A DNA stretch of 23,675 nucleotides from Deltaproteobacteria bacterium (GTDB taxonomy: Bacteria > Desulfobacterota > DSM-4660 > Desulfatiglandales > Desulfatiglandaceae). The stretch lies in assembly GCA_003646995.1 (NCBI GenBank), contig QMLZ01000020.1, positions 1 to 23,675 on the forward strand. The letters are read 5' to 3'. Made by a program: the position numbers and the translations under genes. The notes beneath the pieces were generated by a model. That model saw only the letters and a program-made list of their open reading frames with translations, made no database searches and was not told the origin of the DNA. Positions within the stretch are counted from its first letter, which is position 1. Every line of letters begins with the position of its first letter. Shown in pieces: positions 1-8,550 of this stretch.

Positions 1-2394
1 CATTCTCTTAGCAACCTTGTCCAGTTTTAGCACAACAATGTCTTTGAGTATCTCGGGGCCCAGGGTGTAGAAGGGCACCACTGTCATTCGAGCGAGCAGT
101 GCTGGCTTAAAGTGATCGCTCAATATGGGCCTTATGGCTGCCATAAGGGTCTCCAAAGGGGGCCGTTCGTCTCCTGAGCACATTTCTGTGATAACATCTG
201 TTGCGAGGTTACTGGTGAGGAATAAGACGGTATTCTTGAAGTCAATAATCCTTCCTTCACCGTCAGAGAGCGTTCCTTTGTCAAATACCTGGTAAAAGAG
301 GTTCATTACTTCAAGGTGGGCCTTTTCCACTTCGTCGAGAAGCACCACGGAATATGGTCTTTGGCGCACTCCTTCGGTCAGAACTCCTCCTTCTCCATAC
401 CCTACATAGCCAGGTGGCGATCCAATGAGGCGACTCACTGTATGGCTTTCCTGAAACTCACTCATCTTTATGGTAACCATGAACCGTTCTCCGCCGAAGA
501 GAAGATCGGCCACGGCCAAGGCCGTTTCTGTTTTTCCAACACCACTTGGGCCGACCAGTAGGAACACACCCAAGGGTTGAGATGGGTCCTTGAGGCCAGC
601 CTTGCCGGCCCTTATGACTTGCGAGATAGTTTCTATGGCTTCATCCTGGCCCTTAATTCGCTCCTTGAGGTTGGTTTCCAGGTTGATGATGTTGCTTGCC
701 TCGTCCCTCATCACTTTGCCGAGCGGAATCCCCGTCCAATCTGAAACTACCTTGGCAACAACGTCAGGATCCACTTCTATGCGGACAAGGGGGTTGTCGC
801 CCTGTATTGATTCCAATTGCTTCTTGATATCTTCGATCTGTTTTTTAAGCTTTTCCTTTGGTGATGGCTTTGCTTCAGAGCCTTCTTCGTAAAGGGATTT
901 TCTAAGCCCTATCAGCTGTTGAGCAAGCTCCTTTTCTTTGAGCCAGCGATCTCTGAGCTCTTCCAGTTCACTGTTAAGATTGTCGAGTTGTGTAATTATT
1001 TCCGTCATTCTTTCCTGATCTATTTCAATTCCATGGAGTTGGTCCCTTTCCAGTGCCTTCTTTTCTCTTTCCAGTGCCTGCACGGTTCTTTCCTTGTCCT
1101 CGATGATGTCAGGCTTGGCTGTCAGTAAGATCTTAACTCGAGCGGCACTGGTATCCAGTAGGTCCACTGCTTTGTCGGGAAGCTGCCGACCTGATATGTA
1201 ACGACTGGATAGCTCGGCTGCAGCTTCTATGGCGTCGTCACGAACCACTACGCCATGGGCCTCCTCATACTTTTCCTTCAAGCCTCTGAGAATGAGAGTG
1301 GCTGTCTCAACAGAGGGTTCCTCCAGCTTTACAAGTTGGAAGCGGCGCGCAAGGGCGGCGTCCTTTTCAAAGTATTTTTTGTACTCCGACCATGTGGTCG
1401 CCGCCACAGTTCTGAGCTCCCCTCGAGCAAGGGCCGGTTTCAGAAGGTTGGCCGCATCACTGCCCCCGGCGGAGCCTCCTGCTCCTATCAGAGTATGGGC
1501 CTCGTCAATGAAAAGGATAGTGGGCTTTGGTGATGCCTTGATTTCGTTTATGACAGATTTAAGGCGGTTTTCGAATTCACCTTTGACACCCGCTCCCGCC
1601 TGCAGCAAACCCATATCGAGCCCCAGGATGGATACGTCCCTCAGGATATCAGGCACATCTCCTTCTACGACTCGTAATGCAAGGCCTTCTACGACTGCTG
1701 TTTTACCGACGCCAGCTTCGCCTACCACAATAGGATTATTTTTCCTACGACGGGCAAGGATATCAACCATTTGACGTATTTCCCTATCTCGGCCAAACAC
1801 AGGGTCTATTTCCCCTGCCCTGGCCTTTTCTGTAAAGTCAACGCAGAACCTCGCAAGCGCTGTTCCCTCGCCTGCGGGTGCCTCCTCTGGGGCAGCGGTG
1901 CGCTCCTCGGCGGTGGGTTCTTCAATGGAGTTCTTTACAATGGCACCGAACTGGGCGAGAAGAGATTCCCGGCTTATGGAGGAGAACAGGTCAACATATG
2001 CACCCATGGCAAACTGCGTAGGCTTGTTCAGAAACGCTGCCAAAAGAGCACCGGAACGAATTCTATTTTCTCCTAGATCCACGGAGCTGACCAACCATGC
2101 TTCCTGAAACAATTCCATGAGCAAAGGCGAAAACACGGGCTTGGCCGCGTTACCGGTCCGAAAGTCCTCGATCGTTTGATCTATAGCCTTTTGCACCCTG
2201 CCGGGGTCCAAATCAAATTGGCGGAAGATCAATGGCAGGTCTGACTGAGGTTCTTCCAGAAGCTTGGTAAGAAGATGTTCAATTGTGACCTCATAGTGGG
2301 TGCGTGACACACACAGACCTGCTGCTGCCTCAAGGGACTTTGTACAATAGGTATTCAATCTGTTAAGCAGGGCCTTAATGTCTACACTGACCAT
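1..2394 (-). CDS. tssH: TssH/ClpV, T6SS sheath-disassembly AAA+ ATPase (C-terminus cut by window edge)
   Basis: ClpV is the cytoplasmic hexameric ATPase that unfolds and recycles the contracted TssB/TssC sheath. The frame is open from an ATG at 2392-2394 to position 1, giving 798 codons with no stop. The family is usually about 850-900 aa, so roughly the last 60-100 residues lie outside the window. The order is Clp N-domain (about residues 1-150), a first AAA+ module with Walker A GEAGVGKT (about 225-232) and Walker B ILFIDEAH (about 293-300), a coiled middle domain rich in Lys and Glu (about 400-540), then a second AAA+ module with Walker A GPSGVGKT (about 614-621) and Walker B VVLLDEVEKAH (about 677-687). 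A Shine-Dalgarno GGGAG lies 7 nt before the start. Housekeeping ClpB is the alternative, but the short divergent N-domain and its place after tssG make ClpV much more likely. It is the last visible gene of unit 2 and is separated from tssG by 91 nt with no clear terminator. Confidence 0.95.
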   Translation of the reverse strand, partial: MVSVDIKALLNRLNTYCTKSLEAAAGLCVSRTHYEVTIEHLLTKLLEEPQSDLPLIFRQFDLDPGRVQKAIDQTIEDFRTGNAAKPVFSPLLMELFQEAWLVSSVDLGENRIRSGALLAAFLNKPTQFAMGAYVDLFSSISRESLLAQFGAIVKNSIEEPTAEERTAAPEEAPAGEGTALARFCVDFTEKARAGEIDPVFGRDREIRQMVDILARRRKNNPIVVGEAGVGKTAVVEGLALRVVEGDVPDILRDVSILGLDMGLLQAGAGVKGEFENRLKSVINEIKASPKPTILFIDEAHTLIGAGGSAGGSDAANLLKPALARGELRTVAATTWSEYKKYFEKDAALARRFQLVKLEEPSVETATLILRGLKEKYEEAHGVVVRDDAIEAAAELSSRYISGRQLPDKAVDLLDTSAARVKILLTAKPDIIEDKERTVQALEREKKALERDQLHGIEIDQERMTEIITQLDNLNSELEELRDRWLKEKELAQQLIGLRKSLYEEGSEAKPSPKEKLKKQIEDIKKQLESIQGDNPLVRIEVDPDVVAKVVSDWTGIPLGKVMRDEASNIINLETNLKERIKGQDEAIETISQVIRAGKAGLKDPSQPLGVFLLVGPSGVGKTETALAVADLLFGGERFMVTIKMSEFQESHTVSRLIGSPPGYVGYGEGGVLTEGVRQRPYSVVLLDEVEKAHLEVMNLFYQVFDKGTLSDGEGRIIDFKNTVLFLTSNLATDVITEMCSGDERPPLETLMAAIRPILSDHFKPALLARMTVVPFYTLGPEILKDIVVLKLDKVAKRM

Positions 2395-2485
2395 TTTTCG
2401 CTCCCTTCATCATAAAGTTGATAAACGTTTTATTTTTACCCCGTGCTGCCCCACATTACACTAAGCTGTTTGTTATACGGGCAAC

Positions 2486-3502
2486 TCATGGCTCCCTCAA
2501 GGGTTCGAAGATTACTCTCCCTTCCTCTTGGAGTCTATCGGTAAAAAGCCAGGTGTTCCACCCTAACATTGCGCTTTCAGGGTCCCCGAGCCTCGCAGAT
2601 GACACCTGGCCAGCCGACACAAGGAGCTCCATATCGTACTCCAAGGCAGTGGAAACGTAAAAGTCAGTCAAAAACACCAAGAGTGAATGCTTGTCCTGTC
2701 CGGGCAAGAGAGCCTGGAACTGGTCTTTGGAAAGGGGGCCGATTTTCAAGCGGAATTTGCCAGATCTGTCGGGAAGTTCTTCGCCGATAAATGCATCCAC
2801 ACCCAAGGTACTGCCAGACACCCCGAGACGGCACTGCTGGTCTAGGGGTATACGGGCCATTCTGGCAACACAAGGCAGAACCTCGATCCTTGTGCCTTCA
2901 AGTGCGTCGGACAGCATGGTCTTAAGGCCAAGGGCTGAGCGGGGATACTGGGTAACAAGACCCAAGTATCTCAGTAGACGATGTTCTTCGGGAATCTGTT
3001 TCCTGAGAATCTCGCTACTTAACCCCAAAAGGCAGAAAAGCCTTTCGATGTGAGATGGGTTCTGTTCTTCTGTAACCTTTAGGTAGAGCCGGTATTTTGT
3101 CCAACATGAATAAAGGTGCTCGTAAAGTCTCTGATTAAATATATCAATAAAATCCCGTGTGACCGATTCATCCTCTGCGGCTTCCTGCAAGAGGTCTTCG
3201 GTATAAAACGTGGGCAGGGGCGAAGAAGAACCATAGAGCCCCAAAAACGTTGCTGTTACCACGTAGGCATGGTTATCTTGCGAGGGCTGATCAATGGAGG
3301 AGACATCGGCAGGGGGAAAACCTAAAGATAGCTCAGGATGGACTTTTATTTTTCGGGCCCCTGAATTATCACTCTGCCCTTGCTCCTTCTCTTTTTCTAC
3401 CAAGGGTAACAATCGTAACACTTGAAAAAATGAGAAGGAATGCGGTTCTCTAAGAAGTTGCTTTTTTAGAGCAACGGACGGTCTCCAAGTCTCGCTGGCC
3501 AT
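2486..3502 (-). CDS. tssG: TssG, T6SS baseplate wedge protein
   Basis: TssG (VasB/ImpH family) forms the baseplate wedge with TssF and TssE and contacts TssK. The 338-aa length is typical. The N-terminus carries the family hallmark REPHSFSFFQVLRLL (residues 18-32). The rest has the family's low-complexity-free globular composition and ends in EPLREP. The ATG at 3500-3502 lies inside the end of tssF (37-nt overlap), with AGGAG about 10 nt upstream, which implies translational coupling. The neighbours tssF (upstream) and tssH (downstream) are the expected ones. No internal stop or missing segment is seen. Confidence 0.95.
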   Translation of the reverse strand: MASETWRPSVALKKQLLREPHSFSFFQVLRLLPLVEKEKEQGQSDNSGARKIKVHPELSLGFPPADVSSIDQPSQDNHAYVVTATFLGLYGSSSPLPTFYTEDLLQEAAEDESVTRDFIDIFNQRLYEHLYSCWTKYRLYLKVTEEQNPSHIERLFCLLGLSSEILRKQIPEEHRLLRYLGLVTQYPRSALGLKTMLSDALEGTRIEVLPCVARMARIPLDQQCRLGVSGSTLGVDAFIGEELPDRSGKFRLKIGPLSKDQFQALLPGQDKHSLLVFLTDFYVSTALEYDMELLVSAGQVSSARLGDPESAMLGWNTWLFTDRLQEEGRVIFEPLREP

Positions 3503-5199
3503 TGGTAGAGCTCTCCTTTACTGGTTTCTTCAATGGCGAGTTGAGTAAATGAGTTTAAGGCCGCGTAGCCCCCAAGGAACCTGTCCAGGACCGACCCGAA
3601 AAGATACATGTCACCGTCGCCTGCAAAGTGATCGGAGCGCATTCTTATTCTTATCTCCTGACCCCTCATGAGTATCCCGTTGACTATTCTGTCCGTCGCA
3701 TTTGCATCTACCCTCTCAATAGATGATATTCGCTTTTGATTCGCGAGCACAGCCGGTCTATCACGCCCTTCAGTGAATACATACAGCTGCAAAAGTGATT
3801 TCAGGTTCTCAGCGCTACTGAGAGACAGGTAGTTCAGGGCTAGGTGGCCAAGCAACTGCCATAGAAGGTTTGACCCCAAAGGCGGCAGAATATTCGCAGT
3901 CATGGGCCTGATATTACCAAAGGTGGCGAATTCCGGGGAGCTGCTCGTCGGCTCACAGATGTCGCCCAGCTGCAAACCCTCAGGCAGCGCCCCATTTGTG
4001 CACAACAGTGATATGGAGAGAGTTTCCAATGATGGTGAGCCTGCACTTGGAGGATAAGCTACAGAGAGATACACATCCACACCTCTTTTTACCGGTGTTC
4101 TCTTATGCTTGACATGATAGACCGGGGTGTCGTCTTTTTCCGTGGTAAATAGATCAAAAGGGCGGTATATCCTTTCCTCTGCTGTACCTTGGACATAGCC
4201 AACAACCCTCTCTACCGAGTAAACCTGATAGTGCGAGGAGTTGGTGGCTGCCGGGTTTACCAGGTAATCGGTTTTCTTGTGATCCAGCCTTATGGGATCC
4301 GCCTCGTGCGGAAAAATATTTACCACGGGTGTGGCAAAAAGCTGAAAACTGTCTTTTCTGACCCGGGGCAGTGTTGAGGGACTTTGATCCAGTTGGAAAA
4401 ATATTTCGAATTTTTCCCCTTCACCTCTTTGAGGCCACTTGTCCCAGCCGCGGATTTCCAAGAAGAGGTATTTTTCAGGTAGGATAAAATACTCTTGGAA
4501 AAGACGGTATCCTGGGAATGAATTTGAAGGGTAAGGAAGCAAACCTTCATCCTCAGAGAATCCGATGGGATGTATTGCGTCATTTCCCAAGGTAACGGCT
4601 TGTCCGTTTTCCAATGGACGAAAAACTATTTCCCTGACATTTTTGTTGAGCAGCATGTAAAGGTTAGAGGCGTTGGCGTAATCATCGGACAAGTACAGTC
4701 TTAGGGAAGAAGGTCTCCAGTCGGAAAGCTTCATTCCCCGAAGTTGGAAGATGAGGGCAATCCCCGGTGGTGCGCCGGGCCTTTCAACTATTTTCGCGTC
4801 AATCAATTCCAGAGGGTGTAACTCCACCGGGTAGCAGGTCCTGAAGGTGCAAGATGTGCCCTCAATGGAGACGGATGCGAGGTAGGTCCCGGGTGGAACC
4901 TCAATCGGTTGTTTCAACGTTGGTTTGGGACTGAATGCTACTATTGATGTGCAGGGGACCGGCCTAAGGTAATGCGGCCAGATAAGTTGCATCAATTCGT
5001 GGACGAGTTCAGGGAACTCATCGTCGAGCTTTTCACGGAGCAGCGCGGTAAGAAAGGCCACGCCTTCAAGGAGGCGTTCTACATCAGGGTCAACGCTGGG
5101 TCCGCTTAACATCGGGGCGAGGGCAGGATGTTCCTTCGCAAACGCTACCGCCAAGTCCTTTAGGTATCCAAGTTCTTCCTGAAAATAGCGACTGAACAT
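3466..5199 (-). CDS. tssF: TssF, T6SS baseplate wedge protein
   Basis: TssF (VasA/ImpG family) is the gp6-like wedge subunit of the T6SS baseplate. The protein is 577 aa, close to the usual 580-620. The family start is clear: MFSRYFQEEL, then HPALAPML, DPDVERLLEGVAFLTA (residues 37-52) and LIWPHYLRPVPC (72-83). The C-terminal part contains the ordinary TssF end region with YGAYAALNSF-like spacing (here FLGGYAALNSF). The start is ATG at 5197-5199 and the ribosome-binding site is weak. The 76-nt gap to tssE shows no promoter or terminator that I can defend. The gene overlaps tssG by 37 nt. Confidence 0.95.
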   Translation of the reverse strand: MFSRYFQEELGYLKDLAVAFAKEHPALAPMLSGPSVDPDVERLLEGVAFLTALLREKLDDEFPELVHELMQLIWPHYLRPVPCTSIVAFSPKPTLKQPIEVPPGTYLASVSIEGTSCTFRTCYPVELHPLELIDAKIVERPGAPPGIALIFQLRGMKLSDWRPSSLRLYLSDDYANASNLYMLLNKNVREIVFRPLENGQAVTLGNDAIHPIGFSEDEGLLPYPSNSFPGYRLFQEYFILPEKYLFLEIRGWDKWPQRGEGEKFEIFFQLDQSPSTLPRVRKDSFQLFATPVVNIFPHEADPIRLDHKKTDYLVNPAATNSSHYQVYSVERVVGYVQGTAEERIYRPFDLFTTEKDDTPVYHVKHKRTPVKRGVDVYLSVAYPPSAGSPSLETLSISLLCTNGALPEGLQLGDICEPTSSSPEFATFGNIRPMTANILPPLGSNLLWQLLGHLALNYLSLSSAENLKSLLQLYVFTEGRDRPAVLANQKRISSIERVDANATDRIVNGILMRGQEIRIRMRSDHFAGDGDMYLFGSVLDRFLGGYAALNSFTQLAIEETSKGELYQWPARLGDRPLL

Positions 5200-5275
5200 T
5201 GTAAATCAGGCTGTCCCTTCCCTTGTTGGCCACGGCAGCGAAGGCAATAAGTTCAGGTTTCAGTGCGTACCGACA

Positions 5276-5689
5276 CTACCCGCGAAGTTTTATTTTGCCC
5301 TCGCTGTCCACTATGCTTTCAAACATTACAGGAAGATTTATCTCATCCGTAGCAATCTTGGCTATTATCTGGAACCGGAGGGTCAATACGTCTTCTTCCT
5401 GGGGAAGAAAATTGACCCGAACCGCCTTCAGTCGCGGTTCATACCTGAGGATTGTGTTACGGATGGCCCTTTCTATTCCCCGCAATGAATCTGGGTAATT
5501 ATTGGCAAATTCCGTAAAATCCGGGATCCCAAAATCTTCGGCTATAGGTACTGTGCCATGCCGTGTATTCAGGATCTTCTGCAGGTGGTTCAGAACCGAA
5601 TCAGTAAGGCGTTTCGGGTCTTGTTTTGCCCTGCGTTCGGGGTGTTTTTTCCAATTCCGAATACGCTCGAGCAGTCTTTCCTCCCGCAT
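5276..5689 (-). CDS. tssE: TssE, T6SS baseplate gp25-like protein
   Basis: TssE is the gpW/gp25-like (lysozyme-fold, non-enzymatic) baseplate subunit that initiates sheath polymerisation. The protein is 137 aa, normal for the family. Diagnostic segments are LTDSVLNHLQKILNTRHG (28-45), EDFGIPDF (51-58) and the conserved YEPRL (83-87) in the gp25 core. The ATG at 5687-5689 follows the hcp stop by 13 nt and its ribosome-binding site is weak, so translation probably depends on the strongly translated upstream hcp. The next gene is tssF. Confidence 0.94.
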   Translation of the reverse strand: MREERLLERIRNWKKHPERRAKQDPKRLTDSVLNHLQKILNTRHGTVPIAEDFGIPDFTEFANNYPDSLRGIERAIRNTILRYEPRLKAVRVNFLPQEEDVLTLRFQIIAKIATDEINLPVMFESIVDSEGKIKLRG

Positions 5690-5702
5690 TTTTTAATGTC
5701 TC

Positions 5703-6188
5703 TTATTTAGGTACGGTCCAAGAATCTTCTGCTTCAATTCCATCAGGTTCCCAGGTCCAAACGATCTTTGAGTAGGTGAAGGAGACCTCCTCCATATGTT
5801 TGAACGGTTCATTGCTCGGCAGAAAGGTCTCCGGCATATAGGGTTTCATGTCGACAATTATAGCATCTTCCAATTTTGTAGTGAAATAGTGCTCTTCTGC
5901 CCCAGTGGGGTCAATTCGGTACCACTTTATGGTAACATTAGAAAACTGCTCCCCTGTACACAAGGCCTGATACAGCTTGGGTGAGGCCTTGTCGAATTCC
6001 TTCAAGATAGTGAGCGGCTCATGAACCCGTTTGCCTGTCGGTAAACCTGAATGGGTGTCACGTGGAATATGAAGTTTGTGATTCATGGCATAGATCAGGA
6101 TAGTCCCTTCTCTACCCTGCATGTCACAAGAACCTTCTATTTTTCCTTGGTTCTTCCCTTCCAGTTCCATGTGTGCTGGCATTGGCAT
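5703..6188 (-). CDS. hcp: Hcp (TssD), T6SS inner-tube protein
   Basis: Hcp hexamers stack into the tube that is propelled through the sheath, and they can also carry effectors. The 161-aa protein begins MPMPAHMELEGKNQGKIEGS, a standard Hcp1-family start, and contains the conserved HEPLTILKEFDKASPKLYQAL stretch (around residues 56-76), followed by the family's paired beta segments and the C-terminal YSKIVWTWEPDG. There is no C-terminal extension, so it is a plain structural Hcp and not an effector fusion. The ribosome-binding site AGGAGG sits about 6 nt upstream, one of the strongest in the locus. This suits a protein needed in large amounts. The 51-nt gap after tssC has no recognised promoter. 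Confidence 0.96.
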   Translation of the reverse strand: MPMPAHMELEGKNQGKIEGSCDMQGREGTILIYAMNHKLHIPRDTHSGLPTGKRVHEPLTILKEFDKASPKLYQALCTGEQFSNVTIKWYRIDPTGAEEHYFTTKLEDAIIVDMKPYMPETFLPSNEPFKHMEEVSFTYSKIVWTWEPDGIEAEDSWTVPK

Positions 6189-6239
6189 AGCTGTTTCCTC
6201 CTTTCTTCTTTTGATGGCTGTAGTCTTTCTAGTTTAGCG

Positions 6240-7724
6240 CTATTCCTTGTCTAACTTTCCCACGAGAGAAAGGGTAAAAAAGGCTCCCATGTACTTAAAG
6301 TGGGGCCTCACTTTCAGGCCTACCCGGTACCAGCCGGGTTCGCCTTCGACGTCTTCCACTGTGACTTGAGCTTGTCGCAAAGGTCTGCGGCTGCGCACGT
6401 TGGGCAGTGGATTGTCCATGTCGGCAACATACTGCCTTATCCAGTTATTCAGTTCTCGTTCAAGGTCAACTCGTTCCTTCCAGGTACCAATATTTTCCCT
6501 CTGGATGACCTTGAGGTAATGCGCAAGACGATTGATGACAAACATGTAAGGAAGTTGTAAACCCAGCTTATAGTTTAGTTCTGCCTCTTTACCCTCCTTA
6601 CTTTGCCCAAAGTACTTGGGCTTCTGACAAGAGTTGGCAGAGAAAAAGGCTGCATTGTCGCTTCCCTTTCGCATGGTCAGCGCTATGAATCCCTCTTCTG
6701 CAAGCTCAAATTCCCTGCGCTCGGAGATAAGAACCTCTGTAGGGATTTTCGTCTGAATGGCGCCCATGGCCTCATACTGGTGAAGGGGAAGGTCTTCAAC
6801 AGCGCCACCTCCCATAGGTCCTATGATGTTGGCGCACCAACGGTATTTGGCAAAGCTGTCCGTGAGCCGGGTAGCAAAGGCAAAGGCCGTATTTCCCCAT
6901 AGATAGTGCTCATGGTCACCAGAAACGTCTTCTTGGTAATTGAATGCCTTGACTGGTTGGGTATCAGGTCCGTAAGGCAAGCGCAGGAGAAATCTGGGCA
7001 ATGTTAGGCCAACATAACGCGCGTCCTCTGATTCCCGGAAGGCCTGCCACTTGGTGTACTGCGGGCCTTCAAAGATGGACTTGAGATCCTTAAGGTTGGG
7101 AAGTCCTTGGAAGTTGTCCAGTCCAAAGAATTGAGGACCTGCTGCAGCAATAAAAGGTGCGTGCGCCATAGATGCAACGCTTGCGATGTATTGTAACAGC
7201 TTGATGTCTTGGGGCCCGGGTCCGAATTCATAGTTACCAATCATTGCCGCATAGGGCTGTCCACCAAATTGGCCGTATTCTGCGGTGTAAACTATTTTGT
7301 ATAGGCCCGATTTGACAACCTCCGGGGAGTCCTCAAAGTCCTCAAGCAAATCATCCTTACTTACATTAAGCAATTCGATCTTGATATTTTCCCTGAAGTC
7401 TGTACGGTCCACGAGAAACTTAAGGGAACGCCATGCGGATTCCAGCTTCTGAAATTCCGGGTGATGCAGAATGGCATCCAGTTGAAGGCTTAGCTTCTTA
7501 TCAATTTCAGCAATCATCTCATCCACGACTGCCTTTGAGATCTTGGGTACCTCGCGCCCGGGCTCGAGAAGCTGAGCAATAAGTGCCTCCACACCCTTCT
7601 TGGCCAGGGAGTACGCATCATCGCTGGGTTTCAGTTTTGTGGCCTGTACGATTTCTTCCAGTAAGGACCCTTCCTCCAAGGTTTTTTCTTCCGTTGCCAC
7701 TGTCTTTTCTTGTTCCTCAGCCAT
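6240..7724 (-). CDS. tssC: TssC, T6SS contractile sheath large subunit
   Basis: TssC (VipB/EvpB/ImpC family) forms the contractile sheath with TssB. The 494-aa length is typical. Visible hallmarks are HHPEFQKLESAWRSLKFLV (87-105), the conserved central region with GNYEFGPGPQDIKLLQYIA, FLLRLPYG, YLWGNTAFAFATRL and IGPMGGGAVEDLP, and the C-terminal FKYMGAFFTLSLVGKLDKE. The N-terminal 30 residues are acidic and probably flexible. A G-rich ribosome-binding site (GGGGGG) lies about 7 nt upstream of ATG 7722-7724. The gene starts 15 nt after the tssB stop. Confidence 0.97.
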   Translation of the reverse strand: MAEEQEKTVATEEKTLEEGSLLEEIVQATKLKPSDDAYSLAKKGVEALIAQLLEPGREVPKISKAVVDEMIAEIDKKLSLQLDAILHHPEFQKLESAWRSLKFLVDRTDFRENIKIELLNVSKDDLLEDFEDSPEVVKSGLYKIVYTAEYGQFGGQPYAAMIGNYEFGPGPQDIKLLQYIASVASMAHAPFIAAAGPQFFGLDNFQGLPNLKDLKSIFEGPQYTKWQAFRESEDARYVGLTLPRFLLRLPYGPDTQPVKAFNYQEDVSGDHEHYLWGNTAFAFATRLTDSFAKYRWCANIIGPMGGGAVEDLPLHQYEAMGAIQTKIPTEVLISERREFELAEEGFIALTMRKGSDNAAFFSANSCQKPKYFGQSKEGKEAELNYKLGLQLPYMFVINRLAHYLKVIQRENIGTWKERVDLERELNNWIRQYVADMDNPLPNVRSRRPLRQAQVTVEDVEGEPGWYRVGLKVRPHFKYMGAFFTLSLVGKLDKE

Positions 7725-7739
7725 CGTATCCCCCCTTTC

Positions 7740-8225
7740 TTACTTTTCGAGCCCTAGCTCTTTGAGAAGTTTTTCTCTGGCTGCTTCGTCCTTAACCAGT
7801 TCCTGGATTTTCTTGCGGAATGCAGGAATATTGCTCAGGGGACCTTTGAGGGCAGTAAGTGCTTCTCGCAGCTCAAGCAACTTGTTCAACTCTGGAACCT
7901 TCTTGGCTATTTCTTCAGGGTTGAAATCCTTGATTGATTCAAAATTCAGTTCCACGCTCATCTCATCGTCGGGCTCCCCTGATATCTTGTTAGGAACAGT
8001 AATATTGAGGCCTATGCCTTGAGCCTTCAATACTTCATTAAAATTATCTTTGTCTATATTGATGGGCTCCCGCTCCTCCAAGGGGCGGTCATCAGGTTTC
8101 CCTGTAAAATCACCCATAACCAATAGCTTCAAGGGAAGCTCGACTTCCTCTTGAGCATCCCCTGTGGCAGGTCGGTACACTATGTTCACTCTTTCCCTCG
8201 GGGCTACGGATGCTTCCTTTGCCAT
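7740..8225 (-). CDS. tssB: TssB, T6SS contractile sheath small subunit
   Basis: TssB (VipA/EvpA/ImpB family) interlocks with TssC in the sheath and carries the helix recognised by ClpV. The 161-aa protein shows the conserved LLVMGDFTG (34-42), the DNFNEVL segment, VELNFESIKDFNPE (around residues 91-104) and an alpha-helical C-terminus rich in Leu, Lys and Glu. A near-ideal AGGAGG lies 7 nt upstream of ATG 8223-8225. It is the first gene of unit 2. A sigma70-like promoter lies 36-64 nt upstream. Confidence 0.97.
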   Translation of the reverse strand: MAKEASVAPRERVNIVYRPATGDAQEEVELPLKLLVMGDFTGKPDDRPLEEREPINIDKDNFNEVLKAQGIGLNITVPNKISGEPDDEMSVELNFESIKDFNPEEIAKKVPELNKLLELREALTALKGPLSNIPAFRKKIQELVKDEAAREKLLKELGLEK

Positions 8226-8260
8226 GATTTCCTCCTTTTCCTATTGTTAAAGAGTAAAAA

Positions 8261-8289
8261 ATTATACTAAAGTTTCAAAGGCCTGTCAT
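8261..8289 (-). promoter_or_regulatory. Candidate sigma70 promoter for tssB-tssC-hcp-tssE-F-G-H
   Basis: Read on the minus strand there is ATGACA (8284-8289; 5 of 6 matches to TTGACA), a 17-nt spacer and a perfect TATAAT (8261-8266). The predicted transcription start is near 8254, leaving a leader of about 30 nt with AGGAGG before tssB. A short imperfect dyad (GTCACC...GGTGAT) touches the -35 box at about 8286-8305 and could be an operator, but it is too short to claim. This promoter would allow the sheath/tube/baseplate unit to be transcribed separately from unit 1. Confidence 0.65.
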
Positions 8290-8357
8290 CACCTGGCGGG
8301 TGACGTTATGCTCTCTTTTTAACCTAGATTATGCGCGAATGCCGAACAACTCACTCC

Positions 8358-8487
8358 AAGGCAATGGGACATTCCCTCTGCTACGTTCGGTACGCCGTCC
8401 ATGGCTCCCCTCACTGCGGATTTTGTCTCCTTCGCTATCCTGCTCAGGAGCCAAAATACGCCGCTTCGGGAACATCCCATTGCCTTT
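8358..8487. repeat. Structured inverted-repeat element (MITE/REPIN-like) between tssA and tssB
   Basis: The outer arms AAGGCAATGGGACATTCCC (8358-8376) and its reverse complement at 8469-8487 match at 17 of 19 positions. Nested inside, GCGG plus ATTTTGTCTCC (8416-8430) pairs with GGAGCCAAAAT plus CCGC (8447-8464) across one mismatch and a 3-nt bulge, leaving a 16-nt loop. Together these form a long two-tier hairpin with no coding content. Paired inverted palindromic units of this kind resemble REPINs or MITEs mobilised in trans by tyrosine (Y1/RAYT-type) transposases. No transposase and no clear target-site duplication are seen here. It lies downstream of tssA, so it could also act as a 3' end stabiliser or partial terminator that insulates unit 2. 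Confidence 0.6.
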
Positions 8488-8550
8488 CACCAAATAGGTG
8501 CTTTCAAAGTACTGGAGCATGTTACGCTGTCAGTAAATACCAAAATTGGC

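Noticed and set aside
1229..1774. Long plus-strand open frames across clpV and other T6SS genes
   Set aside because: They are antisense shadows of well-supported minus-strand genes with clear family motifs, and they have low-complexity Ser/Arg-rich products.
2395..2485. Possible terminator or promoter between tssG and clpV
   Set aside because: It is AT-rich in places, but there is no stable stem followed by a T-tract and no convincing promoter pair. clpV has its own ribosome-binding site and is most simply co-transcribed.
5200..5275. Possible promoter or small gene in the tssE-tssF spacer
   Set aside because: It is 76 nt with no -10/-35 pair, no hairpin and no start with a ribosome-binding site. 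I treat it as ordinary operon spacer.
8329..8520. Small minus-strand open frame of 63 codons in the tssA-tssB gap
   Set aside because: It lies wholly over the inverted-repeat element, has no ribosome-binding site, and its Arg/Ser/Gly-rich product is the kind produced by translating palindromic repeats.
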